A stretch of 64,000 nucleotides of DNA, from positions 810,982 to 874,981 of the forward strand of contig NZ_WIAY01000001.1 in assembly GCF_009467805.1 (NCBI RefSeq), given 5' to 3'. Positions 51,763 through 60,444 of this stretch are shown here, in pieces (position 1 is the first letter of the stretch; every line of letters starts with the position of its first letter). This DNA comes from Stenotrophomonas nematodicola. Its GTDB lineage: Bacteria; Pseudomonadota; Gammaproteobacteria; Xanthomonadales; Xanthomonadaceae. A program made the translations under genes and the position numbers. The notes under the pieces are model-generated. The model was not told where the DNA came from, searched no databases, and saw nothing but the letters and a program-made list of their open reading frames with translations.

Positions 51763-51897
51763 TTACTTCTTCTTGTCCGGCCGCTGGGTCAGTGCCGAGC
51801 CAGCGACCGACTTCTGCGCGGGGGTGCTCTTCGGGCTCTTCAGCTGCTCCGAAGCCTTCGTGCCGACCGACTTACTGGTCTTCTCGTCCTTAGCCAT
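51763..51897 (-). CDS. 44-residue Lys/Ser-rich protein, antisense to the early operon
   Basis: MAKDEKTSKSVGTKASEQLK followed by SPKSTPAQKSVAGSALTQRP and a Lys-rich end. The clean start, TTGGAG ribosome site and orderly composition show it is coding, whereas the plus-strand frames here look random. Similar short proteins are known as hypotheticals. Function unknown. Confidence 0.65.
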   Translation of the reverse strand: MAKDEKTSKSVGTKASEQLKSPKSTPAQKSVAGSALTQRPDKKK

Positions 51898-51950
51898 TCG
51901 ATGCACTCCAAGTAGTGCGGGCCATCCCGCAAGGAGGAGCTTATACCGTG

Positions 51951-52166
51951 ATGCAGGTCCCTTTTATCAGCTTTTCCCTACTCGCTAGAGCGGGAATTCC
52001 CTACCTGAGCCCCCCGCTCAAGGCAGGCACATGCACCAAGTGGAGCGATCCGGAGGACTGGGCCCGCCCAGTGCTCAACCACTACGAACGGGACAACCGC
52101 GCCAGACAGGCCGTGTTCCTGATCCAGAAGCTTGAAACACGATATCCGGAGTGCGAGAACCCATGA
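51951..52166 (+). CDS. small early phage protein
   Basis: 71 residues (MQVPFISFSLLARAGIPYLS, FLIQKLETRYPECENP). A strong AAGGAGG lies 13 bases upstream. The GTG at 51948 is an alternative start. Stop overlaps the next gene (ATGA). Function unknown. Confidence 0.55.
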   Translation: MQVPFISFSLLARAGIPYLSPPLKAGTCTKWSDPEDWARPVLNHYERDNRARQAVFLIQKLETRYPECENP

Positions 52167-52462
52167 CCCAGACGCAGATCAGCCATCCCGAGGGGCTGCC
52201 GGCATGCGCCGCCGGACACCGCGCGCGCCACATTCACGACCTGCGCGGCCTCGCCGCCGGCGGCGGGCACCTGGTCGAATGCCGCTGCAGGGCAACCAGC
52301 AAGCACGCCGAACCCACCGCGGCACTCGCCGAGTGGCGCCGCATCAACCGCCCCGCCCGCAGCGCGCGCAAGATTCTGCCCGCGATCGATGCGCCGGCCG
52401 CCAACGTGATCCAGTTGCGCCTGCAAATGCCGGGCGAAGGAAGGGGTGCCAGTGGCCGTTGA
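52163..52462 (+). CDS. small His/Cys-rich phage protein
   Basis: 99 residues with CAAGHRARHIHDLRGLAAGG and VECRCRATSKHAEPTAALAE, so zinc binding is likely. TAALAEWRRIN resembles the C-terminal helix of phage zinc-finger Lar-like proteins. Overlaps its neighbours. Confidence 0.6.
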   Translation: MTQTQISHPEGLPACAAGHRARHIHDLRGLAAGGGHLVECRCRATSKHAEPTAALAEWRRINRPARSARKILPAIDAPAANVIQLRLQMPGEGRGASGR

Positions 52463-52664
52463 CATCTGCCTCTCGCGTGAAGAGGTCCGACAGCTTTGCC
52501 GGACCCCACAGAAGGCTCGCCAAGTCGCTTTTCTGCAGCGCAACGGCATCCGCCACTACCTGGACGCCCACGGGTGGCCTGTGGTGATCCGCGCCAGCGT
52601 GGAGCAGACTGAGCGCGCCGCACCGGCAGCCGCCGGCACCTGGAAGTCGAACAAGGCAGCCTGA
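52446..52664 (+). CDS. DUF4224-like protein, possible excisionase
   Basis: 72 residues, winged-helix-like (LSREEVRQLCRTPQKARQVA, NGIRHYLDAHGWPVVIRA). DUF4224 proteins are commonly found just upstream of integrases, where a helix-turn-helix protein would be a directionality factor. This role is an inference. Start is GTG at 52446 or 52452. Confidence 0.68.
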   Translation: MPVAVDICLSREEVRQLCRTPQKARQVAFLQRNGIRHYLDAHGWPVVIRASVEQTERAAPAAAGTWKSNKAA

Positions 52665-52665
52665 C

Positions 52666-53691
52666 ATGGGACGGAGACCGACAAAGCCGGGGGCAATCCC
52701 CCGGTTCCGCGCGCGCCAGCGAGGCAAGGTGACCTACTACTTCTACGACCACGGCGGGAAGCCGCGTCGGGAGACGTCGTTGGGCACCGACTATGGCCTG
52801 GCCATCAAGCGCTGGGCCGAACTGGAGCACGAGACGAACCTGCCCGAGGCGGCGGTGCTGACGTTCGCAATGGTGGCTGATCGGTATATGGGAGAGGTCG
52901 CTGTGCGCAAGGCGTCCCGCACCCTGGCCGACAACCAGAAGGAGGTGTCCAACTTGAAGGCCTTCTTCGATGACCCTCCGGCGCCGCTGGAGCGCATCCA
53001 ACCCGTGGACGTGCGCCAGTACATGACCTGGCGCACGAAGGGGGGCACCGCCTACGTCCGGGCGAACCGCGAGAAAGCACTGCTGTCCCACATCTGGAAT
53101 TTCGCACGGGACAAAGGCTACACGGCCCTGCCGAACCCGTGCGCGGGCATCAAGGGATTCAGGGAGGTCGGCCGGGACGCCTACGTGGAAGACGACCAGT
53201 TCGCTGCGATCTGGGAGGCAGCGGACGCGTGCCTGCGGGACGCGATGGACCTCGCTTACCTGACCGGCCAACGCCCCTCGGACGTGCTGTCGATCTCGGA
53301 AATGGACGTGCGCGATGGGGTGCTGAACATCCAGCAGGCCAAGACCAAGGCGAAGCTGCGGTTCACCGTGGGCGGGAAGCTGGAAGCGCTACTGAGGCGC
53401 ATCAGGGCCCGAAAGTCGGCCTACAAGGTGCACAGCACCCGGCTGGTCGTGAACGAGCAGGGTCGGACGATCGGGGTAAACGCGATGTCCAGGAAGTGGG
53501 CGAAGGCCTGCGAGGTGGCTGGGGTGACCGGTCTCCAGTTCCGCGATCTGCGGGCCAAGGCGGCGACCGACAAGGCCGAATCCTCGGGGGACGTGCGCGC
53601 TGCACAGAAGCAGATGGGACATTCGTCGGTGGTCATGACCGAGCACTACACGCGCAACCGGCGCGGCGCCAAAGTGACGCCGACGCGGTAA
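52666..53691 (+). CDS. int: phage integrase, tyrosine recombinase
   Basis: 341 residues. N-terminal basic DNA-binding part (PGAIPRFRARQRGKVTYYFY), core-binding domain, and catalytic domain with the first Arg (YLTGQRPSDVLSI), the box II motif FRDLRAKAAT in which the usual His before DLR is Arg, the MGHSSVVM histidine and the nucleophile Tyr (TEHYTRNRRG). It stops 70 bases before attR in tRNA-Cys, the normal arrangement for a tRNA-targeting phage. Confidence 0.93.
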   Translation: MGRRPTKPGAIPRFRARQRGKVTYYFYDHGGKPRRETSLGTDYGLAIKRWAELEHETNLPEAAVLTFAMVADRYMGEVAVRKASRTLADNQKEVSNLKAFFDDPPAPLERIQPVDVRQYMTWRTKGGTAYVRANREKALLSHIWNFARDKGYTALPNPCAGIKGFREVGRDAYVEDDQFAAIWEAADACLRDAMDLAYLTGQRPSDVLSISEMDVRDGVLNIQQAKTKAKLRFTVGGKLEALLRRIRARKSAYKVHSTRLVVNEQGRTIGVNAMSRKWAKACEVAGVTGLQFRDLRAKAATDKAESSGDVRAAQKQMGHSSVVMTEHYTRNRRGAKVTPTR

Positions 53692-53720
53692 TTGCGGAAA
53701 AGCTTCCGGATTGCGGAAAA
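53691..53720 (+). repeat. two direct repeats next to attR, possible integrase arm sites
   Basis: ATTGCGGAAAA at 53691-53701 and again at 53710-53720. Near attL the same motif occurs as ATTGCGGAA (12667-12675) and, inverted, TTCCGCAA (12607-12614). Presence near both ends suggests arm-type binding sites for the integrase. Confidence 0.5.
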
Positions 53721-53744
53721 CAAAAAGCCCGCTTTCGGCGGGCT
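53721..53744 (-). terminator. intrinsic terminator downstream of tRNA-Cys
   Basis: On the minus strand AGCCCGC-CGAAA-GCGGGCT followed by TTTTG. It is phage-derived sequence that replaces the original terminator now at 12477-12499. Confidence 0.78.
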
Positions 53745-53760
53745 AAGTGCTTGAATCTAA

Positions 53761-53808
53761 ATGGAGGCCTGGGTCGGAATTGAACCGGCGTACGCGGATT
53801 TGCAGTCC
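53761..53808 (-). repeat. attR: 48-bp direct repeat inside tRNA-Cys
   Basis: Identical to 12516-12563. It forms the 3' part of the intact tRNA-Cys gene, so integration keeps the tRNA functional. Confidence 0.92.
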
Positions 53809-53835
53809 GCTGCATGACCACTCTGCCACCAGGCC
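53762..53835 (-). tRNA. tRNA-Cys (GCA), restored by prophage integration
   Basis: 74 nt on the minus strand. Acceptor GGCCTGG/CCAGGCC, anticodon loop CTGCAAA gives GCA, T-loop GGTTCAATTCC, CCA encoded. Its 3' half is the attR repeat. Confidence 0.95.
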
Positions 53836-54689
53836 GGTGACCCTATAAAACAAGACCCCGAAAACGGGGCCTGGTCGGGAGTTGGAGCAGGACACGAGAC
53901 TGTCATCCCCTCTCTATCTCCTTGAAATGACTGAGGTTTTATACAACCGCGTCGTTTCGATGTGCAGGATTATGTACTCATTTGGAGCCCTTGGCAACAA
54001 CAATTTTTTACCGTGGTCCGCTATGGTCCACCTGCATCCGACCTCACGCTCGCAACATTCGTCCGAACGCGCCACGAAGACCGAAAGGCCGCCCCTCCAC
54101 CCGCGAACTCTTGTCACACGCTTCCCCTGATGAGTCGGCGCGCGCGCCCCCACCCGTGCCCTGCCCCGTGACTGCCGAACTGCAAACCGCAGAAGGAACC
54201 GCCAGATCCGTGCGGCCAACGGAAACCCGGTGGTGGTGTTCGACACGCGCCTCGTTCCGACCACGAAAGGCGACCAGGCCGGTGTTGCTGATGGCATGAA
54301 GAGCAGCACAGCAGGTGCGAAGTGCTGCCCCAAGCAGATAAGCAGCACACTATGCGGAGGGAAAACCAGTAATCAGGCACGGCGACCTGTTCTGGGTCAA
54401 TGGGAGCTGATGAAGGCATTACAGGAGAATGCAGGCATCAGCCTCGCAAGCGGAGACTACATCGGTACAGCCCTGTCAGATGACATCCCAATAAAGTCCA
54501 GCAACTCAATCAAGCAGACAGATATTGAAATACTGAGGCAACCATGACAACTGGCATCAGATCCGGCCAGATGACAGACGAAATTGGAAGCGCCGATTTT
54601 CTATACTGCTTCTTTTCATCCATAACTGTGAATCGGGCTGGGGCTCCCGCTTCCCAGGATTGACCCGGAAAAGTGGTGTGGCGCCATGA
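53836..54689. other. 854-base stretch without a supported gene
   Basis: Lower in GC than the flanks. CCCCG-AAAA-CGGGG (about 53854-53867) is the only clear hairpin. Short open frames exist on both strands but none has an orderly composition or a good start. Probably decayed insertion DNA between the tRNA genes. Confidence 0.4.
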
Positions 54690-55376
54690 AGATCGCGACA
54701 CTCTCCCTCCTTTTCCACTGAATCCAAACGCGAGGCCGCAGCTTTCGTGCTTGATCGAGGCGATAGCGATATCGCCGCCTGCCGGTCACTCGGGGGTAGC
54801 GGTGTTGGTCCGCAGACAAAAGCGCTGATGCCTGGACAGTATCGCCTCAGACGTCGCACCCCAGACGTTGAACGACGTCGGTTGCGCAGTCGAGTCAACG
54901 AACTGTTTACGCAGAGTCGCGGCGCCGCCGGCAGCCGCAGTCTTGTGTCGGTGCTGCGGGAACACGGCGAGCAGATCGCGCGGCTCAAGATGCGTGGCCG
55001 GACGCGGACTTGCTGGTCAAGGCGTTGGACATGGCTTGCGAGAAGCGTGGCAGGCCTCAAGGGCTGCGGTTCCATTCCGACCAGGGCCCGCAGTACAGCA
55101 GTCGCCAGTGTCGCCAACGGCTCTGGCGTTACCGCATGCGCCAGAGCATGAGTCGTCGAGGAAACTGCCGGGATGATGCGCCGCTGGCGTGTGCTGCGCA
55201 GTATTGAAACTGAATGGATACCGATCGTGGGCGATATGACAGCCCAGGAAACGCGGCGGGACATCAGTCATTATCTGATGCATCGCTACACCTGGATTCG
55301 ACCGCATCGGTTCAATGACGCGCCGGCTCCGGCTCAGGCCGAGAAAAAACCTGACGTCGTGTCCGGGATAAGTTGA
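54690..55376 (+). pseudogene. decayed IS3-family transposase
   Basis: The start shows OrfA-like FSTESKREAAAFVLDRGDSD. OrfB pieces follow in shifting frames: RVNELFTQSRGAAGSRSLVS, then GLRFHSDQGPQYSSRQCRQR and SMSRRGNCRDDAPL, then ETEWIPIVGDMTAQETRRDI to a stop at 55376. At least two frameshifts are present, and the part with the first catalytic Asp is deleted. No clear terminal inverted repeats were found. Confidence 0.8.
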
Positions 55377-55463
55377 CCACGACAGCTACGCGGAATCGCT
55401 GCACTTGAAAATGCACTTGAATTTCGTGGCTGCGGGGGGATTCAGGCAGTCGTCGCTGAAACG

Positions 55464-55489
55464 AAAAAAGACGCCGAAGCGTCTTTTTT
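55464..55489. terminator. bidirectional intrinsic terminator after tRNA-Gly
   Basis: AAAAAAGACGC-CGAA-GCGTCTTTTTT, an 11-bp stem with T tracts on both strands, 43 bases beyond the tRNA-Gly 3' end. Confidence 0.85.
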
Positions 55490-55531
55490 CAAGTACCTGC
55501 AGACTTCCTTGAAACTCTGTAGATCGATAAT

Positions 55532-55607
<76 letters not shown>

Positions 55608-55723
55608 AAAATCAGGCGCGTATGTTACCGAAACCGCGAGCAACACACCAGCCTTTTCACACGTTACTTCACATCTGCCGCGACGGCGTCGCATGGGATG
55701 CCCGCGTGCCACCGCGGAGAAAA

Positions 55724-55742
55724 ACAAGGCCCCAAGGGGGCC
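55724..55742 (-). terminator. intrinsic terminator just outside the ICE end
   Basis: On the minus strand GGCCCC and GGGGCC arms are followed by TTGTTTTTC. It stands where the terminator of a second, upstream tRNA-Gly would be if the ICE were removed. Confidence 0.6.
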
Positions 55743-55753
55743 CTGTCGAAATA

Positions 55754-55771
55754 TGGAGCGGGAAACGAGAC
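55754..55771 (-). repeat. 18-bp att repeat of the ICE
   Basis: TGGAGCGGGAAACGAGAC is identical to 55532-55549 in tRNA-Gly, and similarity stops sharply at both ends. Only the 18-bp core is present here, no 5' tRNA half. Confidence 0.85.
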
Positions 55772-56544
55772 GTGTACTAGGACAGTAAGTCGTTGTTTCC
55801 CAATCACTTTCTTCGTTGGGCTGGCCAGCGAAGACCTCAATTGTAGCCTTGTTTTTCGTCCTCGGCAACAAATTCGTCCAAAGAGTTCCACAGACGTCCA
55901 AAGAGCTGCACTCAGCACACCAGACCCACGATCGGTACATCGTCGTAGGCAACTCCCTCGAACTCATCATCCACGCCCGGTCGTCTGCCCCGCATCCATC
56001 ACCGCGAAGACGATCAGGCAGATGGTTCTGGTGATGGCACAGCTCGGATGCCACCTAGGAACGCCTGCACCACAACTCACAGGCGACCTTCTGGTCAAGC
56101 TCCTTTGAAAGAACGCGCATGCTGGCCACCGCGTTTCCGCACACGATTCTTTGTCGATATATCAGGATGACGGGGCAAGCATGACAGGCGCCGGTTTGCT
56201 GCGTCCGACTGGACATTCGAGGACGATTGCGGCCCCCTCACGCTTCCTGAGACCGCTGGCATATCAGGTCATACCTAGACGGTTTTGCAGAAACCGTAAC
56301 TTCTCACGACCCTGATAGCGTGAGCGTCGCTGTCGAGCCTACGTCCCGATGCTCGACCTTCTGATCGATGATTTTTGCACATCGAACACACGACGACTAC
56401 CAGTTGCGCGAACTGGTGAGAAGTATTCAAACCACATGACGAAGCGGCCTTCGGGACCCACTTCCTACACAAGCGACAGGCCGACCATGAGGTCGGCGAC
56501 AAAGGAGTCGGTCATGTAGTTCTTCTCCTGGAAGGAGACGGAGC
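55772..56544. other. 773-base stretch between the ICE att repeat and the first ICE gene
   Basis: No convincing gene. It holds a CCGACC-ATGA-GGTCGG hairpin at about 56482-56497, upstream of the first gene, and would contain its promoter. Composition is less GC-rich than the ICE core genes. Confidence 0.4.
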
Positions 56545-57297
56545 ATGCACGAGAACAAGAATGATGCACCAACATCAAAGGTGTTCTATCGCCCGATCGA
56601 AGCGTCCATCCGCTGGGCCGGGCTGCTGCGATACGAGCAGGTGATCCTGGCTTCGATTTCGTCGCCAAGGCGCCTGCCGCAGTCGTTGGACTGTCCACGT
56701 TGTGACGAGCTGCGGCTTTGCACCGAACGCATCTTCGACGGCATCCTCAATGGAGAACTGCCCTTCGGACGGAACGGCATCACGACGCGCGATTCCGCGC
56801 TGATCGACTCCCCTGATCTGACGGTGCGCCACGTCGATCTGAAGCGCTGGATGCGCCAGCACTATCCCGAGCAACGACCGTGCTTCCTTTTCTCCCGGAG
56901 CGAGCGCATCGCCCATCCCTTCATCTCGGTGGAAACTGGGCAGGCGATGCTAGTCGAGCGCCTGGCCCTGAAGTCCACCTTGGACCAGTACAAACGCCAA
57001 CTGCATGAGCTGCAGGAAAAGCACGGAGCGCTTCTCAAGCAGATGGCGCCCTCTGCTGGCGCACAGTGCCTGATCAGTGATCGCGCCGAAGCCACCTACC
57101 TGAACATCATCGGCAGCATGCTGGACCTGATGCTCGGCCAGTCGCCTTCCGGCGTTCCGTACTCCAGCTTCAAGACGCAGGAGGCGGTGGTCAGCGCGTT
57201 GGTCGCCCATCACAGCGGCGCAATGGGGATCGCGGAGCGGACGCTAAACGGCAAGTTCGCCACGGCCAGACGCCGGCTGCGTAGCGCAACAGTCTGA
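56545..57297 (+). CDS. ICE protein of unknown function upstream of alpA
   Basis: 250 residues behind GGAGACGGAGC. A CPRCDELRLC cysteine motif at about residues 50-60, a coiled helix (STLDQYKRQLHELQEKHGAL) and a C-terminal part (AERTLNGKFATARRRLRSAT). Its position at the end of the ICE, before alpA, is shared with related elements. No function known to me. Confidence 0.7.
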   Translation: MHENKNDAPTSKVFYRPIEASIRWAGLLRYEQVILASISSPRRLPQSLDCPRCDELRLCTERIFDGILNGELPFGRNGITTRDSALIDSPDLTVRHVDLKRWMRQHYPEQRPCFLFSRSERIAHPFISVETGQAMLVERLALKSTLDQYKRQLHELQEKHGALLKQMAPSAGAQCLISDRAEATYLNIIGSMLDLMLGQSPSGVPYSSFKTQEAVVSALVAHHSGAMGIAERTLNGKFATARRRLRSATV

Positions 57298-57415
57298 GGT
57301 TTTCCATCTTGTATGTGCAATCGCGGAGATTGCATTTGCAATGTCTTTTCCCATCCATGTCTATTGAATGGAGGTCACGCCAACAAACGCCACTGAGCGT
57401 TCAGGAGTGACCGCC

Positions 57416-57628
57416 ATGTCGCAAACACCTGCACTGCCCGCAAGCGAGCGCCGCATCCTGCGGCTTGATGAAGTCGAAACCAAGTCGGGTTTCAAACGCG
57501 CCCACATCTACAACCTGATGCGCAAAGGCCTGTTCCCGAAGGCGCTGCGCCTGGGCGTGCGCGCGGTCGGTTGGGACTCCATCGAGATCGATCAGTGGAT
57601 CGCCGAGCGCGTCAACAACCGGGCCTGA
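57416..57628 (+). CDS. AlpA-family transcriptional regulator
   Basis: 70 residues from the ATG at 57416. ILRLDEVETKSGFKRAHIYN and KALRLGVRAVGWDSIEIDQW are the helix-turn-helix and wing of AlpA-like (MerR-fold) regulators. It would control the maintenance operon or excision. Followed by parA after 42 bases. Confidence 0.88.
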   Translation: MSQTPALPASERRILRLDEVETKSGFKRAHIYNLMRKGLFPKALRLGVRAVGWDSIEIDQWIAERVNNRA

Positions 57629-57670
57629 CCCGTTCTCCAGCGGACTTCCCATCCTCACACGGAGAACGCC

Positions 57671-58546
57671 ATGCAGGTCGTATCCATCATTTCAACCAAA
57701 GGTGGCGTCGGCAAGACCACCACGGCCGCGAACCTCGGCGGGCTTGCCGCGGACGCGGGGCTGCGTGTACTGCTGCTCGACCTCGACGTGCAGCCCACCT
57801 TGTCCTCGTACTACGAGCTAGGCCACCGCGCACCTGGTGGCATCTACGAGTTGCTGGCCTTCAACGAGCGCGACCTCGGGCTGCTTGTGTCCCGCACGAA
57901 CATCGAGGGCCTGGACTTGGTGCTCTCCAACGACCACCGAGGCGAGCTGAACACTTTGCTGCTGCACACGCCGGATGGGCGCCTACGGTTGCGCCATCTC
58001 TTGCCGGTCCTGGCGCCTCTCTATGACCTGGTGCTGATCGACACCCAAGGTGCGCGCTCGGTGCTGCTGGAGATGGCGGTGCTCGCCTCCAACCTCGCGC
58101 TGTCGCCCGTGACCCCGGAAATTCTCGCGGCGCGCGAGCTGCGGCGCGGCACCATGCAGTTGCTCGAAGACATTGCGCCCTACCGGCACCTGGGCATCGA
58201 GCCTCCACCTCTGCATCTGCTCATCAATCGCGTCCACCCTGTGTCAGCCAATGCACGGCTGATCCAGCAGGCCCTGCGCGATCTTTTCCAGGACCACGCC
58301 GGCATCCGCGTGCTGGCCACCGACGTGCCGGCCATCGAGGCGTATCCGCGTGCAGCTACGCGCGGATTGCCAGTGCATCGGGTCGAATACCGCCAGCCGC
58401 CGGGCAGAGTCGCCCTCGCCGCGCTCGACACCATGCGCGGCCTCGCAGACGAACTATTTCCGCAATGGCGGCACCGATTTGCCATGGTGTCCGGCCGTCC
58501 GCCACACCCTCTTGATGCCGGGAGGTCCCATGGCGAACGCACATGA
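57671..58546 (+). CDS. parA: ParA/Soj-type ATPase
   Basis: 291 residues with the deviant Walker A motif STKGGVGKTTTAANLGG (about residues 9-25) and LLLDLDVQPTLSSYY, DLVLIDTQGARSVLLEMAVL. With ParB it stabilises the excised circular ICE. The gene overlaps the following small gene by 17 bases. Confidence 0.92.
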   Translation: MQVVSIISTKGGVGKTTTAANLGGLAADAGLRVLLLDLDVQPTLSSYYELGHRAPGGIYELLAFNERDLGLLVSRTNIEGLDLVLSNDHRGELNTLLLHTPDGRLRLRHLLPVLAPLYDLVLIDTQGARSVLLEMAVLASNLALSPVTPEILAARELRRGTMQLLEDIAPYRHLGIEPPPLHLLINRVHPVSANARLIQQALRDLFQDHAGIRVLATDVPAIEAYPRAATRGLPVHRVEYRQPPGRVALAALDTMRGLADELFPQWRHRFAMVSGRPPHPLDAGRSHGERT

Positions 58547-58778
58547 GCTAGCCCGAGGCCACAAGCGGCTTCGCGCCCTGATCGAGTTCGCGGTTGGCGA
58601 AGGTTGGCACGTCAAACGCACGCCTGGCGGCCACCTCAAGTTCACCAAGCCTGGCTGCGCCGCGATCTACACCAGCTCGACGGCAAGCGACCACCGGGCG
58701 ACCCTGAATGCCCGTGCGCAAATCCGCCGCGCCGAGCGCGAGGCCCGATACCAAGCGCAGGGAGGCGGCCATGGCTGA
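58530..58778 (+). CDS. small ICE protein between parA and parB, HicA-like fold
   Basis: 82 residues. EGWHVKRTPGGHLKFTKPG with HxKF resembles the double-stranded-RNA-binding-like core of HicA proteins. No HicB-type partner is seen. Related ICEs carry a small gene (called shi in ICEclc) in the same position. GGGAGG precedes the ATG. Confidence 0.7.
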   Translation: MANAHELARGHKRLRALIEFAVGEGWHVKRTPGGHLKFTKPGCAAIYTSSTASDHRATLNARAQIRRAEREARYQAQGGGHG

Positions 58779-60429
58779 GATCACCTCCCAGCAGATGGCT
58801 GGCAAGCTGCTCGCGGCCGGGTTCGAGCGCAGCGGCCCGTCAGCCTCGACCTTGAGCGACCCGATCGCCGACACCCCCATGGTCGTGACCCTAGATCAGT
58901 TGCGCCCCTACGACCACGATCCCAGGAAAAAACGCAACCCGGCCTACGAGGAAATCAAGGCGTCCATCCGCGAGCGCGGTCTGGACGCAGCGCCGGCCAT
59001 CACTCGCCGACCAGGTGAGTCCCACTACATCATCCGCAACGGTGGAAATACTCGGCTGGCGATCCTGCGCGAACTATGGTCAGAGACCAAGGACGAGCGG
59101 TTTTTCCGTGTATCGTGCCTGTTCCGGCCGTGGCCCAGCCGCGGCGAAGTCGTCATGTTGACCGGCCACTTGGCCGAGAACGAATTGCGCGGGGGCCTCA
59201 CGTTCATCGAGCGCGCCCTCGGCGTCGAGAAGGCGCGCGAGTTCTACGAGCAAGAAAGCGGCACCACCTTGAGCCAGTCCGAGCTGGCCCGCCGCCTCGC
59301 CGCCGATGGCTTCCCGGTACAACAGTCGCACATCAGCCGCATGAACGACGCGGTGCAGTATCTCCTGCCCGCGATCCCCACCGTGCTCTATGGCGGTCTC
59401 GGTCGCCATCAGGTCGAACGCCTGTCGGTCATGCGCAAAGCCTGCATGCTCGCGTGGGAGCGCTACGCCAAGGGTCGCCCACTGGTTCAGGACTTCGACG
59501 AATTTTTCCAGGAAGTGCTGTCGCAATTCGACGTCCAGGCCGACGAGTTCTCCGCGCAGCGTGTACAGGACGAGCTGATCGGCCAGATGGCCGAGATGCT
59601 GGGTGTCGATTACGACGTGCTCGCCCTGGACATGACCGAATCCGAGAGCCGGCAGCGCGCCTTGGTCAGCGACCCAACGCCGCCATCGACGCCGCCTGCG
59701 TTGCCGGAGCCGGGAACCATCGCGCGCCCACCTGCCAACACTGCGCCACCCATCGCAGGGGCTGCATCCGCAGCGCCGCCTGCAGGCCGACCTGCGGCAA
59801 CGCCTTCGACGCGCGAGAGCGACACGGATGCCAGCCAGGCAAGTCCGGCCAACCCTGCGGTGGGTGGCGATCTGCTTCGGGAGCACATCGTCTCGCCGGC
59901 ACCGACGACCGAACGGCTCCAGTCCATTCAGCGCATGGTCGCCGACCAGTTGGGTGATGCGCTGCCGCTCGACTTCTCGGCGAGTGTCTTGCAGTCCATC
60001 CCTGTGCAGGCTGGCGGGCTCTATCCGATCTCCGATGTCTGGTACATCGATCCCGGCGTGGACACAGCCGAGCGCCTGCGCATCCACATCGCACAGTTCG
60101 CCCGCGAAATCGCGGGCGAGGCAGACCTGGACGAGTGCATTGATGACCGTGCAGAGGGTATCGGTTTCGTCTGCCGGGCCCGCACCCAAAGCTCGGCACC
60201 GCTGGGCCGTGCCGTCCTCGCGCTGTTAGCGTGCCTGGCCGGTCAGCGGCCCGCCGACGTCGGCCTGCACGACGGGCAAATCGTCATCGAACTGCCGGCG
60301 CTGCTGCACGGCCAGGGTGATGCGGCCCAGCGATTGAGCGATACCTCGCTGGTCAAGCTGTTCCGGCTGCTGCGGCTGGCCCGGCGCCTGCTCGACCTTG
60401 AAGCCGGCGCTGAAGGCGTTGGAATGTGA
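58771..60429 (+). CDS. parB: ParB family partition protein, ICE type
   Basis: 552 residues from the ATG at 58771. The ParB N-terminal domain is seen in LDQLRPYDHDPRKKRNPAYE and YIIRNGGNTRLAILREL, the HTH in LSQSELARRLAADGFPVQQS. A long Pro/Ala-rich linker (about residues 310-380) joins a C-terminal domain. Much longer than chromosomal ParB (about 300), as is usual in this ICE family. Confidence 0.9.
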   Translation: MAEITSQQMAGKLLAAGFERSGPSASTLSDPIADTPMVVTLDQLRPYDHDPRKKRNPAYEEIKASIRERGLDAAPAITRRPGESHYIIRNGGNTRLAILRELWSETKDERFFRVSCLFRPWPSRGEVVMLTGHLAENELRGGLTFIERALGVEKAREFYEQESGTTLSQSELARRLAADGFPVQQSHISRMNDAVQYLLPAIPTVLYGGLGRHQVERLSVMRKACMLAWERYAKGRPLVQDFDEFFQEVLSQFDVQADEFSAQRVQDELIGQMAEMLGVDYDVLALDMTESESRQRALVSDPTPPSTPPALPEPGTIARPPANTAPPIAGAASAAPPAGRPAATPSTRESDTDASQASPANPAVGGDLLREHIVSPAPTTERLQSIQRMVADQLGDALPLDFSASVLQSIPVQAGGLYPISDVWYIDPGVDTAERLRIHIAQFAREIAGEADLDECIDDRAEGIGFVCRARTQSSAPLGRAVLALLACLAGQRPADVGLHDGQIVIELPALLHGQGDAAQRLSDTSLVKLFRLLRLARRLLDLEAGAEGVGM

Positions 60430-60444
60430 GCGAGGGAGGCCAGC

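Larger units (their letters stand above)
12516..53808. mobile_element. complete-looking lambda-type siphovirus prophage in tRNA-Cys
   Basis: About 41.3 kb between 48-bp exact direct repeats made from the 3' part of tRNA-Cys. Contents in order are accessory genes, tail, frameshifted chaperones, neck, HK97 capsid, protease, portal, terminase, HNH, Rz/lysozyme/holin, Q-like protein, recombination and replication genes, CII and Cro-like proteins, cI, DUF3800, early plus-strand genes, methyltransferase and integrase. Every structural and lysis function expected of a tailed phage has a candidate, and no structural gene is visibly broken, so it may be inducible. Confidence 0.9.

Noticed and set aside
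12516..53808. CRISPR array or defence island in the prophage
   Set aside because: No regularly spaced short repeats or Cas-like proteins. The only repeat clusters are operators, att sites and origin-like iterons.
54230..54547. 105-residue plus-strand frame between tRNA-Cys and the IS remnant
   Set aside because: No family and no good start. Composition mixes lower-GC random sequence.
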